In this document: positions 1 to 6,345 of the stretch, in pieces
Layout of the letters: the number at the start of each line of letters is the position of its first letter
Numbering within the stretch: the first letter of the stretch is position 1
Assembly: GCA_030152405.1 (NCBI GenBank)
Contig: JASLJL010000143.1
Location: forward strand, 1 to 11,315
Length of the DNA: 11,315 bases
Reading direction: 5' to 3'
Source of the DNA: Gordonia sp. (in: high G+C Gram-positive bacteria)
GTDB lineage: Bacteria; Actinomycetota; Actinomycetes; Mycobacteriales; Mycobacteriaceae
Made by a program: the position numbers and the translations under genes
Notes under the pieces: model-generated
The model's database searches: none
Seen by the model: only the letters and a program-made list of their open reading frames with translations
Told to the model about the DNA's origin: nothing

Positions 1-531
1 GTCGCGGCGGGACTGTCGGTGCTCCCGTTGGGCGTCAGTGCCGTGACTCTCGGCTTCGGTTACGTGCTGGCGCTGTCGACGATGCCCTACGAGATCGCGG
101 CGTCACCGCTGGTGGTGCCGTGCGTGCAGGCGCTCATCGCGATCCCGGTGGTGGTCGGGGTGATGGTCCCGGCCCTCGAACAGGTCCCCGCCCGACTGAG
201 AGACGCGGCCGCCGCGCTCGGTGCGGGACCGCTGCGAGTGTTCCTGACCGTCGACCTGCGGCTGACGGCCAGATCGCTCGCGGCCGCCGCGGGGTTCGCC
301 TTCGTCATGGCGGTCGGCGAGTTCGGTGCGACCACCTTCCTCGCCCGCGCCGACACCACCACGCTGCCGGTCCTCATCGGCTCGTTGATGGGTAGGCCGG
401 GTGCGGACAACTTCGCCGCCGCGATGGCGGCCTCGGTGGTGCTCATAGCGGTCAGCGCCGCCGTCGTCGCCGTCGTCGAACTGCTGACCGGTCGATCTGC
501 TGAAAGGAGTCCGCGTGCTGACACTGAGTGA
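1..531 (+). CDS. ABC importer permease, C-terminal part (thiamine/Fe3+ type), partial
   Basis: The frame is open from the first base, so the gene starts before the window and only its last 176 codons are seen. It is an inner-membrane permease of a binding-protein-dependent ABC importer. Hydrophobic helices lie near residues 10-26, 38-59, 92-113 and 140-162, counting from base 1. Between the second and third lies the cytoplasmic EAA loop that docks on the ATPase (R67-D68-A69-A70-A71-A72-L73-G74-A75-G76). The helix after it carries GEFGATTFLAR followed by TTTLPVLIGSLMGRPG, which resembles the second half of ThiP/FbpB-type double-length permeases. Its stop overlaps the start of the ATPase gene by 17 bases, so the two are surely co-transcribed and probably translationally coupled. 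The substrate cannot be settled here; thiamine (ThiP-like) or ferric iron are the main options. The missing upstream binding-protein gene would help decide. Confidence 0.88.
   Translation, partial: VAAGLSVLPLGVSAVTLGFGYVLALSTMPYEIAASPLVVPCVQALIAIPVVVGVMVPALEQVPARLRDAAAALGAGPLRVFLTVDLRLTARSLAAAAGFAFVMAVGEFGATTFLARADTTTLPVLIGSLMGRPGADNFAAAMAASVVLIAVSAAVVAVVELLTGRSAERSPRADTE
503..509 (+). promoter_or_regulatory. Ribosome binding site deciding the ATPase GTG start
   Basis: AAAGGAG lies 5 bases before the GTG at 515 and inside the end of the permease gene. It is the strongest Shine-Dalgarno match in this part of the window and supports GTG 515 over internal starts. Confidence 0.7.
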
Positions 532-1537
532 CGTGTCGATCCGATACGGAAGTCGCGAAGTGGTGCACGGCGTCGACTGGGAGGTCGGCGGGGACGCACT
601 CGTCACCGCACTCCTCGGGCCGTCCGGCTGCGGGAAGTCGACCCTGCTGCGCGCGATCGCCGGGCTCGAACCGGTGTCGTCGGGAACAGTTCGGTTCGAC
701 GACCGGGACCTGGCGCGGACACCTGTGCACCGCAGAGACTTCGGTGTCGTGTTTCAAGACGGGCAGCTCTTTCCGGGCCGGACCGTCGGGCAGAACATCG
801 CCTACGGTCTGGCTCGGCGAGGTGTCTCGCGAACGGAGGCGGCCGCACGGGTCGAGGAACTGCTGCAGCTGGTCCAGCTGCCGGGCGCCGCGGACAGGTC
901 GGTCACCGAACTGTCGGGCGGACAGGCGCAGCGAGTGGCACTCGCCCGGGCGTTGGCGCCCCGACCCAGACTGCTACTCCTCGACGAACCGCTCGCGGCC
1001 CTCGACCGACGACTGCGAGAGGATCTCGCGGTCGCGATCTCCGACATCGTGCGGGCGGCCGGCACCCCTACTGTCGTCGTCACCCACGACCACGGGGAGG
1101 CCGCGCTGATGGCCGACGTCGTGTCGGTGATGCGGGACGGTCGGATCGTCGACACCGCGACGCCGCAGCGGCTCTGGAGACGACCAGCCGACGAATGGGT
1201 GGCGCGTTTCCTCGGCGCGACCGACACGACCGACGGCCAGGTGTCCGACGGCGTCCTCCGCACCGCGATCGGCGACGTGCCGCTCGACGGCGATCTCGCC
1301 GATCTCGCAGACGGACGCTGCACCGTCGCGCTGCGGCCCGACTCCGTCTCCGTCCAACCCGACCCGACCCGGCCCGCGGTCGTGACCCGGGTCCGGAGTC
1401 TCGTCGGATCGTGGCACGTGTGGATCGAACTGCCGGACGGGTCGCACGTGCAGGGCGTCGCTCATCGCGGTGTGCAGGTGGGACAGCACGTCTCGATCAC
1501 ACCGATGCCCGAACGGATCGGGGTGATCGGGGCGTGA
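515..1537 (+). CDS. ABC importer ATP-binding protein (thiamine/Fe3+ type)
   Basis: This is the cytoplasmic ATPase that powers the importer whose permease precedes it. The protein has 340 residues. All nucleotide-binding motifs are intact: Walker A GPSGCGKST (35-43), Q-loop Q81 in FQDGQ, signature LSGGQAQR (133-140), Walker B LLLLDEP (153-159), D-loop ALD (162-164) and switch H191 in VVVTHDH. From about residue 235 a C-terminal extension follows, consistent with a TOBE-like regulatory domain as in the CysA/FbpC/PotA group; short ThiQ proteins lack this part. The PVHRRDFGVVFQDGQLF stretch is common in actinobacterial thiamine/iron ATPases, from memory. The GTG start is set by AAAGGAG at 503-509 and by homology beginning at LTLSDVSIRYG. 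The gene overlaps the permease by 17 bases and the next gene by 4 (GTGA). Family is certain; substrate is not. Confidence 0.93.
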   Translation: MLTLSDVSIRYGSREVVHGVDWEVGGDALVTALLGPSGCGKSTLLRAIAGLEPVSSGTVRFDDRDLARTPVHRRDFGVVFQDGQLFPGRTVGQNIAYGLARRGVSRTEAAARVEELLQLVQLPGAADRSVTELSGGQAQRVALARALAPRPRLLLLDEPLAALDRRLREDLAVAISDIVRAAGTPTVVVTHDHGEAALMADVVSVMRDGRIVDTATPQRLWRRPADEWVARFLGATDTTDGQVSDGVLRTAIGDVPLDGDLADLADGRCTVALRPDSVSVQPDPTRPAVVTRVRSLVGSWHVWIELPDGSHVQGVAHRGVQVGQHVSITPMPERIGVIGA

Positions 1538-1968
1538 GCGGAGGTCTCGTGGTGGCGGGCGCCGTGATGTCCGACGGGAGACTGCTGTTGGCGCAACGCG
1601 CGTATCCGCCCGAGCTGGCCGGGTTGTGGGAGTTGCCGGGCGGAAAGGTCGAGGCGGGGGAGACGCTCGACGCCGCCTTGATTCGCGAGCTGCGTGAGGA
1701 ACTGCGTGTCGACGTCGCGACGGAAGGCGCGTTGAGCGTCGTCGTCCGACCGCGCGACGGTCTCGAACTGATCGCCGTCCGAGCTCGCATCCTGATCGGC
1801 GAGCCCATGGCGGTCGAGCACGAGGCCCTTCGGTGGGTCGACGCCGACGAACTGATCGCGCTGGACGACGCCGGCGCCGTGGTGCCCAATGACCGTGCGT
1901 GGATTCCGGAACTGGTCACCGCGCTGCGGGACGAGCACCCCCGGATCCCCGGATCGGACGAGGTGTGA
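1534..1968 (+). CDS. mutT2: Nudix (deoxy)nucleoside triphosphate pyrophosphohydrolase, MutT2-like
   Basis: This is a 144-residue Nudix hydrolase. Family members split (d)NTPs into NMP and pyrophosphate; the mycobacterial MutT2 acts on CTP/dCTP-type and oxidised nucleotides, helping to clean the nucleotide pool. The sequence shows VVAGAVM at the N-terminus, AQRAYPPELAGLWELPGGK (about 20-38), and the Nudix box from G37: E43, R51-E52, E55-E56. The glycine that normally follows the EE pair by one residue is R58 here, a single-base-type change (CGT instead of GGT). The later WVDADEL and DRAWIPEL blocks fit the MutT2 C-terminus. The GTG start at 1534 shares GTGA with the ATPase stop, giving translational coupling; reading frame extends further upstream but only inside the ATPase gene. 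Position two genes before typA matches the mutT2-typA neighbourhood of mycobacteria, supporting the symbol. Confidence 0.87.
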   Translation: MSGGLVVAGAVMSDGRLLLAQRAYPPELAGLWELPGGKVEAGETLDAALIRELREELRVDVATEGALSVVVRPRDGLELIAVRARILIGEPMAVEHEALRWVDADELIALDDAGAVVPNDRAWIPELVTALRDEHPRIPGSDEV

Positions 1969-2207
1969 GGAATCTGACCCCGGCTTGATGGGGCCTGATG
2001 GGTAGGTCGGGCTCGGGGACTGTGCGTGCTGACGCGATCACCGCGTGGGACGCCGCGCGTCGAACGCCGACTGCGCGGCTGCAGCTGATCGGGGACGGAT
2101 GGTCACGCGTCCCGACTGCGGTCGGTTCGTGTCTGAGTCGTTCAGCTCGGACGGCAGTCGGTGTGGCGCACAAATGTCTCTGACCAGCGCAGTGAAGCGC
2201 GCAGTGC
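1969..2207. other. Non-coding stretch between convergent mutT2 and the small minus-strand gene
   Basis: This 239-base region separates the 3' ends of two converging genes. I see no convincing gene in it. A plus-strand frame at 1998-2183 (61 codons) has no good ribosome site and no recognisable protein. The stretch holds three copies of the octamer CCGACTGC (2067-2074 and 2112-2119 direct, 2154-2161 inverted). The last two enclose a nested hairpin. There is no T-run, so a classical terminator is not visible, but a bidirectional transcription-ending or RNA-processing role is plausible. Confidence 0.6.
2112..2161. repeat. Inverted repeat / nested hairpin between convergent genes
   Basis: CCGACTGC at 2112-2119 pairs perfectly with GCAGTCGG at 2154-2161. 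Inside, GTCTGAG at 2131-2137 can pair with CTCGGAC at 2146-2152, with one G-U pair and an 8-base loop. The result is a two-tier hairpin with an asymmetric internal loop. It lies 46 bases past the stop of the minus-strand gene and 143 bases past the mutT2 stop. It could act as a U-less terminator for either strand; this is inference from position. Confidence 0.45.
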
Positions 2208-2384
2208 TCAGGCCGCGCGAGCCTTCTTCAGCGCTTTGGTCGCCTGCTTCTTCGACATGTTGTGGCAGTCGAGCTTGCCCATCCGATGAATCACCACGGG
2301 ACACCGGAGGCACCGCGTGGACTTGCGGCAGCACTTCTTCTTCGGCTTCATGTCGGCGATCCGGGTCGGATCCTTCTTACCCAT
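2208..2384 (-). CDS. Small, very basic, cysteine-rich protein (58 aa), function unknown
   Basis: On the minus strand, ATG at 2384 opens a 58-codon frame ending in TGA at 2208. The protein begins MGKKDPTRIADMKPKKKCC. It carries C18-C19-x5-C25-x2-C28-P, then H33, C40 and H41, a plausible metal-binding or zinc-ribbon-like set. It contains 13 Lys and 6 Arg against 3 Asp, so it is strongly positive and may bind nucleic acid or ribosomes. The tail (KKQATKALKKARAA) looks helical and basic. From memory, short actinobacterial proteins with the same KPKKKCC...RC.RCP core exist as conserved hypotheticals; I cannot name a function. Its codons (AAG, CGG, GCC, TGC) fit a real high-GC gene. No strong Shine-Dalgarno precedes it, but a TAAACT box ends 7 bases before the ATG, suggesting a leaderless mRNA. 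It is divergent from typA. Confidence 0.82.
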   Translation of the reverse strand: MGKKDPTRIADMKPKKKCCRKSTRCLRCPVVIHRMGKLDCHNMSKKQATKALKKARAA

Positions 2385-2391
2385 ACCCTGG

Positions 2392-2397
2392 AGTTTA
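2392..2397 (-). promoter_or_regulatory. Candidate -10 box (TAAACT) for the small Cys-rich gene
   Basis: Read on the minus strand this is TAAACT, fitting the actinobacterial TANNNT -10. Only 7 bases separate it from the ATG at 2384, so transcription would begin at or next to the start codon. A second TANNNT (TAGGCT, 2407-2402) lies just upstream. No clear -35 is seen. Confidence 0.45.
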
Positions 2398-2454
2398 GCG
2401 CAGCCTAACCAAAAAGCGGTATCGGTGAGATCGCGCGGAGCGGGGGCGTGCCGC

Positions 2455-2460
2455 TACCCT
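2455..2460 (+). promoter_or_regulatory. Candidate -10 box (TACCCT) for typA
   Basis: TACCCT fits TANNNT and would place the transcript start near 2467, giving a leader of about 69 bases before the typA GTG. It overlaps a small palindrome, ACCCT-TAC-AGGGT (2456-2468), which could be an operator or chance. No convincing -35 is visible. Confidence 0.3.
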
Positions 2461-2480
2461 TACAGGGTTCAAACCACGCC

Positions 2481-2498
2481 CGGGCGCACTCGCGCCCG
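2481..2498 (+). other. GC-rich stem-loop in the typA 5' leader
   Basis: CGGGCGC pairs perfectly with GCGCCCG around a 4-base loop (ACTC). The 7-bp all-G/C stem ends 37 bases before the typA start, inside the expected 5' leader. No T-run follows, so it is not a standard attenuator; it may affect mRNA stability or cold-dependent translation. Confidence 0.5.
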
Positions 2499-2535
2499 TC
2501 GGCGCATGCAGTCAACGCGATTGAAAGAGACCTTA

Positions 2536-4443
2536 GTGAGCGCAGTCCCCAACTTCCGCAACGTCGCGATCGTGGCACACGTCGACCACGGTAAGACCAC
2601 CCTGGTCGACGCGATGCTGCGTCAGTCCGGTGTGTTCGGCGAGCGCGCCGAACTCGTCGACCGCGTCATGGACTCCGGCGACCTCGAACGCGAGAAGGGC
2701 ATCACCATTCTCGCGAAGAACACCGCCGTTCATCGTCGTCAGCCCGACGGCTCCGAGTACGTCATCAACGTCATCGACACTCCCGGCCACGCCGACTTCG
2801 GTGGCGAGGTCGAGCGTGCGCTGTCGATGGTCGACGGCGTCGTCCTGCTCGTCGACTCGTCGGAGGGTCCGCTGCCGCAGACCCGATTCGTGCTCCGCAA
2901 GGCGCTCGCCGCGTCGCTGCCGGTGATCCTCGTGGTCAACAAGACCGACCGCCCCGACGCCCGGATCGGCGAGATCGTCACCGAGGCCCAGGACCTGCTC
3001 CTGGACCTCGCGTCCGACCTCGACGACGAAGCGGCCGAGGCCGCTGAGCTCGCACTCGAGCTCCCCGTCCTGTTCGCGTCCGGCCGTGCGGGTGTGGCCA
3101 GCACCGAGCAGCCCGCCGACGGCACCGTGCCCGACGGCGACAACCTCGACCCGCTGTTCGACGTCCTGATCAACAGCATCCCCGCACCGAAGGGCGACAT
3201 CGACGCGCCGCTGCAGGCGCACGTCACCAACCTCGACGCGTCGCCGTTCCTCGGTCGTCTCGGCCTGGTCCGCATCCACAACGGCACCCTCCGCAAGGGC
3301 CAGCAGGTGTCGTGGTGCCGTGAGATCGACGGCGAACCCGTCATCGAGAAGGCCAAGATCACCGAGCTGCTGGTGACACTGGGAGTCGACCGCGCACCCG
3401 CCGACGTCGCCGTCGCAGGCGACATCGTGGCCGTCGCGGGCATGTCCGAGATCATGATCGGCGACACCCTCGCCGACCCGGAGAACCCGGTGGCGCTGCC
3501 GCGCATCACCGTGGACCAGCCGGCGATCTCGGTGATCATCGGCACCAACACGTCGCCGCTCGCCGGCCGCGTCAAGGGGCACAAGCTCACCGCCCGCATG
3601 GTCAAGGACCGCCTGGACAGTGAGCTCATCGGCAACGTGTCGCTCAAGGTCGAGGACATCGGCCGCCCGGACGCCTGGGAGGTCCAGGGTCGTGGTGAGC
3701 TGGCGCTCGCCATCCTCGTCGAGCAGATGCGCCGTGAGGGCTTCGAGCTGACCGTCGGCAAGCCGCAGGTCGTCACGCGCAAGGTGGACGGCAAGACTTA
3801 CGAGCCGTTCGAGCACCTGACCGTCGACGTCCCCGAGGAGTACCTCGGCGCCGTGACGCAGCTCCTCGCCGCGCGCAAGGGCCGCATGGACCAGATGAAC
3901 AACCACGGCAGCGGCTGGGTCCGCATGGAGTTCGAGGTGCCCTCGCGCGGCCTCATCGGTTTCCGCACCGACTTCATGACCGAGACCCGCGGCACCGGCA
4001 TCGCCAACGCGGTGTTCGCCGAGTACGGCCCGTGGGCAGGCGAGATCCGCGCCCGCCACACCGGCTCGCTCGTCTCCGACCGCGCGGGATCGGTGACGCC
4101 GTTCGCCATGATCCAGCTCGCCGACCGCGGCACGTTCTTCGTGAACCCCGGCGACGACAGCTACGAGGGCCACGTGGTGGGCATCAACCCCCGCCAGGAG
4201 GACCTGGACATCAACGTCACCCGCGAGAAGAAGCTGACCAACATGCGTCAGTCGTCGGCAGACGTGATGGAGACCCTCGCCAAGCCGATGGAGCTCGATC
4301 TCGAAGCGGCGATGGAGTTCTGCGCCGCCGACGAGTGCGTCGAGGTGACGCCCGAGGTGTGCCGTGTGCGTAAGGTCAACCTCGATGCGTCGACCCGCGC
4401 CCGCGAGCGTTCGCGGGCCAAGGCGCGTGACGCGAACGCATAG
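2536..4443 (+). CDS. typA: Translational GTPase TypA/BipA
   Basis: TypA is a ribosome-associated GTPase of the EF-G/LepA class that assists ribosome assembly and translation under cold and other stress. The 635-residue length fits the family. GTPase motifs are intact: G1 AHVDHGKTT (14-22), switch T57 in EKGITI, G3 DTPGH (81-85) and G4 NKTD (135-138), with a G5-like FASGRAG near 175. A domain II beta-barrel follows from about 215, then the EF-G III/V-like domains (for example GRGELALAILVEQMRREGFE) and the TypA C-terminal domain (GTFFVNPGDDSYEGHVVG; ENxR-like NVTREKKLTNMRQS). It ends in a basic tail. The start is taken at GTG 2536 because SAVPNFRNVAIVAHVDHGK matches the family N-terminus and AAAGAGA precedes it by 7 bases. 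The frame stays open upstream to 2317, but that stretch covers the promoter region and is not TypA-like. lpqW follows after 15 bases. Confidence 0.96.
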   Translation: MSAVPNFRNVAIVAHVDHGKTTLVDAMLRQSGVFGERAELVDRVMDSGDLEREKGITILAKNTAVHRRQPDGSEYVINVIDTPGHADFGGEVERALSMVDGVVLLVDSSEGPLPQTRFVLRKALAASLPVILVVNKTDRPDARIGEIVTEAQDLLLDLASDLDDEAAEAAELALELPVLFASGRAGVASTEQPADGTVPDGDNLDPLFDVLINSIPAPKGDIDAPLQAHVTNLDASPFLGRLGLVRIHNGTLRKGQQVSWCREIDGEPVIEKAKITELLVTLGVDRAPADVAVAGDIVAVAGMSEIMIGDTLADPENPVALPRITVDQPAISVIIGTNTSPLAGRVKGHKLTARMVKDRLDSELIGNVSLKVEDIGRPDAWEVQGRGELALAILVEQMRREGFELTVGKPQVVTRKVDGKTYEPFEHLTVDVPEEYLGAVTQLLAARKGRMDQMNNHGSGWVRMEFEVPSRGLIGFRTDFMTETRGTGIANAVFAEYGPWAGEIRARHTGSLVSDRAGSVTPFAMIQLADRGTFFVNPGDDSYEGHVVGINPRQEDLDINVTREKKLTNMRQSSADVMETLAKPMELDLEAAMEFCAADECVEVTPEVCRVRKVNLDASTRARERSRAKARDANA

Positions 4444-4458
4444 CGAGAGGTCTGTTGG

Positions 4459-6345
4459 ATGAGGGTCGGTTCGTTGCGTAGAAGTGTGCTCGCAGTGGCG
4501 GTCGCGGGAGCGGTCGGCGTGAGTGCCACGGCATGCATGGCCGACCCTCCTCCACCGGTTCGGGAGACCCTCCCGACGACGACTCCGAACGAGTACCCCG
4601 ACGAGCGGACCGTCTACGTGGCGACCGACTCCATCGGGTCGGGCTTCAATCCGCACGTCGGGTCGGATCTCGGCTCGGTGACCACCGCGGTCGCCTCGCT
4701 CACCCTGCCGAGCGCGTTCACCCCGGTGCAGACTCCGCAGGGCGTGCAGTGGAACCTCAACGACTCGCTGCTCGCGTCCGCCGAGGTCACCTCGGAGGCG
4801 CCGTTCACCGTCGAGTACCACATCGTCGACGACGCGCAGTGGTCCGACGGACTGCCGGTGACCGGCGACGACTTCGCGTACCTGTGGCAGCAGATGTCAC
4901 GTCAGCCCAACGTGGTCGCGCCTGCCGGCTACCGCGCCATCTCGGATGTGAAGACGAGCGGCGGCGGCAAGCACGTCACCGTCACCTTCGACGCCCCGTA
5001 CCGCGCCTGGCGTGAACTGTTCACCTCGCTCCTGCCCAGCCACTCGCTGAAGTCGAATCAGAACGGTTTCCAGACCGGGATGGACGAAGGCAAACCGGTC
5101 ACCGCGGGTCCGTTCGCGATCTACTCGATCGACCGGTCGCGCGACGAGGTCCGACTCATCCGCAACGACCGGTACTGGCGCAAGCCCCCGGAGATCGATC
5201 AGGTGGTGCTGCGCCGCGCGGGCACGGCGCCGCAGATGGCCCAGACCATTCGCAACGGCGACTCCACGATGGTGTCGTTGACCGCCGGACCCGCGTCGGC
5301 GGCCGAAGTGGGCGCCATCCCAGGCGTCAAGACCTCGCGCAGGCCGATGGTCCGCGGGATGACCGTCAACGCGAACACCCGGTCGGCCACGATGGCCTCG
5401 CTCGCCGTGCGCAAAGCCGTGTTCGGCATGCTCGACCCCGGTCTCATCCGAGCCGCCGCGGCAGGAGACACCGTGGTGACTCCGTTCTCGAACACCGTGT
5501 TCGCGCCGTCCAACGACGGCTACACCGACGTCCGACACCCTCGCCCCGGCGTCGATCAGGTCCGAGCCCTGTTGGCGTCGGCCGGATTCCGCCCGGGCGC
5601 GGTCACCGAGCGGCCCGCCCCACCTGTTCCGGGCGCGTCCGAGTCGAGCACCGTCCCGTCGTCTCCGACGCTCGTCCCGAGTGATGTCCCGGGCCTCCCG
5701 TACGGCGTCGCGCCGTACACCAAGGACGGCCAGGACCTCGTGGTCCGCATCGGCGCCGTCAACTCCGACGAAGCGGTGATGTCGGCGGCCGAGACGATGG
5801 CCGACCAGTTGAGGGCGGCGGGTGTGCGCGCGAGCGTCCAGGGCATGTCCAACACCGAGCTGTACGGCGCCGCGCTGCGCAACGCACGCGTCGACCTCGT
5901 CGTCGGCTGGACCGGTCTGGGCGCCGACCCGGCGACGTCGCTGGCGACCCAGGTGGGCTGCGCCGCACCCAAGGCGGGCACCGAGGCCGGAGCGCACAAG
6001 CCGGACGACGACGCCGCCGACGAGAGCGTGTTGCCGACCAGTCCGAGCGTCTCCGGCGGTTCGGCCGAGCAACCCGCTCCCGTCAGCGACGACACCTACA
6101 CCGGAAACATCTCCGGACTCTGCGATCCGACGCTGATGGACCTGGCGATGCAGGCGATGAGCTCGGAGGACCCGGACGCCCAGCTGACGCAGGCCGAGGA
6201 ACTCCTCGCCGCACAGGCCGTGTACCTGCCGATTTACCAGGACTCCGTTCTCGGGGCGTCCACCGACCGGGTCGTGGGAGTGTCGCTCGACGGTCCGCCA
6301 CAGGTCGGCGTGTTCGGCGACGCCGTGCGATGGGCCCTGCAATGA
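4459..6345 (+). CDS. lpqW: LpqW-type lipoprotein, family 5 extracellular solute-binding fold
   Basis: The 628-residue protein has a lipoprotein signal: basic start (MRVGSLRRS), hydrophobic core, and lipobox A23-T24-A25-C26, so it should be anchored on the outer face of the membrane. The rest is an SBP_bac_5 (oligopeptide/DppA-like) fold, for example DDAQWSDGLPVTGDDFAYLWQQM and AGPFAIYSIDRSRDEVRLIRNDRYW. LpqW in mycobacteria uses this fold not for import but to steer PIM/lipomannan/lipoarabinomannan synthesis; that role is transferred by position (typA-lpqW-mshB) and length. No ABC permease or ATPase sits beside it, which agrees. Two Ser/Pro-rich low-complexity inserts stand out, at about 385-414 and 505-550. 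The second is bracketed by C501 and C555, the only cysteines noted besides the lipid-bearing one. ATG 4459 is supported by GAGAGG 8 bases upstream. Its TGA overlaps the mshB ATG. Confidence 0.85.
   Translation: MRVGSLRRSVLAVAVAGAVGVSATACMADPPPPVRETLPTTTPNEYPDERTVYVATDSIGSGFNPHVGSDLGSVTTAVASLTLPSAFTPVQTPQGVQWNLNDSLLASAEVTSEAPFTVEYHIVDDAQWSDGLPVTGDDFAYLWQQMSRQPNVVAPAGYRAISDVKTSGGGKHVTVTFDAPYRAWRELFTSLLPSHSLKSNQNGFQTGMDEGKPVTAGPFAIYSIDRSRDEVRLIRNDRYWRKPPEIDQVVLRRAGTAPQMAQTIRNGDSTMVSLTAGPASAAEVGAIPGVKTSRRPMVRGMTVNANTRSATMASLAVRKAVFGMLDPGLIRAAAAGDTVVTPFSNTVFAPSNDGYTDVRHPRPGVDQVRALLASAGFRPGAVTERPAPPVPGASESSTVPSSPTLVPSDVPGLPYGVAPYTKDGQDLVVRIGAVNSDEAVMSAAETMADQLRAAGVRASVQGMSNTELYGAALRNARVDLVVGWTGLGADPATSLATQVGCAAPKAGTEAGAHKPDDDAADESVLPTSPSVSGGSAEQPAPVSDDTYTGNISGLCDPTLMDLAMQAMSSEDPDAQLTQAEELLAAQAVYLPIYQDSVLGASTDRVVGVSLDGPPQVGVFGDAVRWALQ

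Noticed and set aside
1941..1957. Repeated CCGGATC at the end of mutT2 as a possible terminator or site
   Set aside because: It is inside the coding region, the repeat is short, and the pattern is explained by Arg/Pro/Gly/Ser codons.
1998..2183. A 61-codon plus-strand frame in the mutT2 downstream region
   Set aside because: No good ribosome site, no recognisable domain, and a composition that open frames reach by chance in high-GC DNA. It also overlaps the repeated octamers and hairpin.
2317..2535. Upstream extension of the typA frame by 73 codons
   Set aside because: The extra residues do not look like TypA, they run over the divergent promoter region and antisense to the mini-gene, and GTG 2536 matches the family N-terminus with a suitable ribosome site.
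2533..4821. Very long open frames antisense to typA, lpqW and fbiC
   Set aside because: They mirror genes with strong protein matches, and their products are Arg/Val/Asp/His-rich repeats of mirror codons. This is the usual effect of high third-position GC.
6330..6341. Earlier ATG for mshB, four codons upstream
   Set aside because: Possible, but the ATG at 6342 gives the common ATGA overlap and family-like N-terminal length. The difference has no effect on the call.
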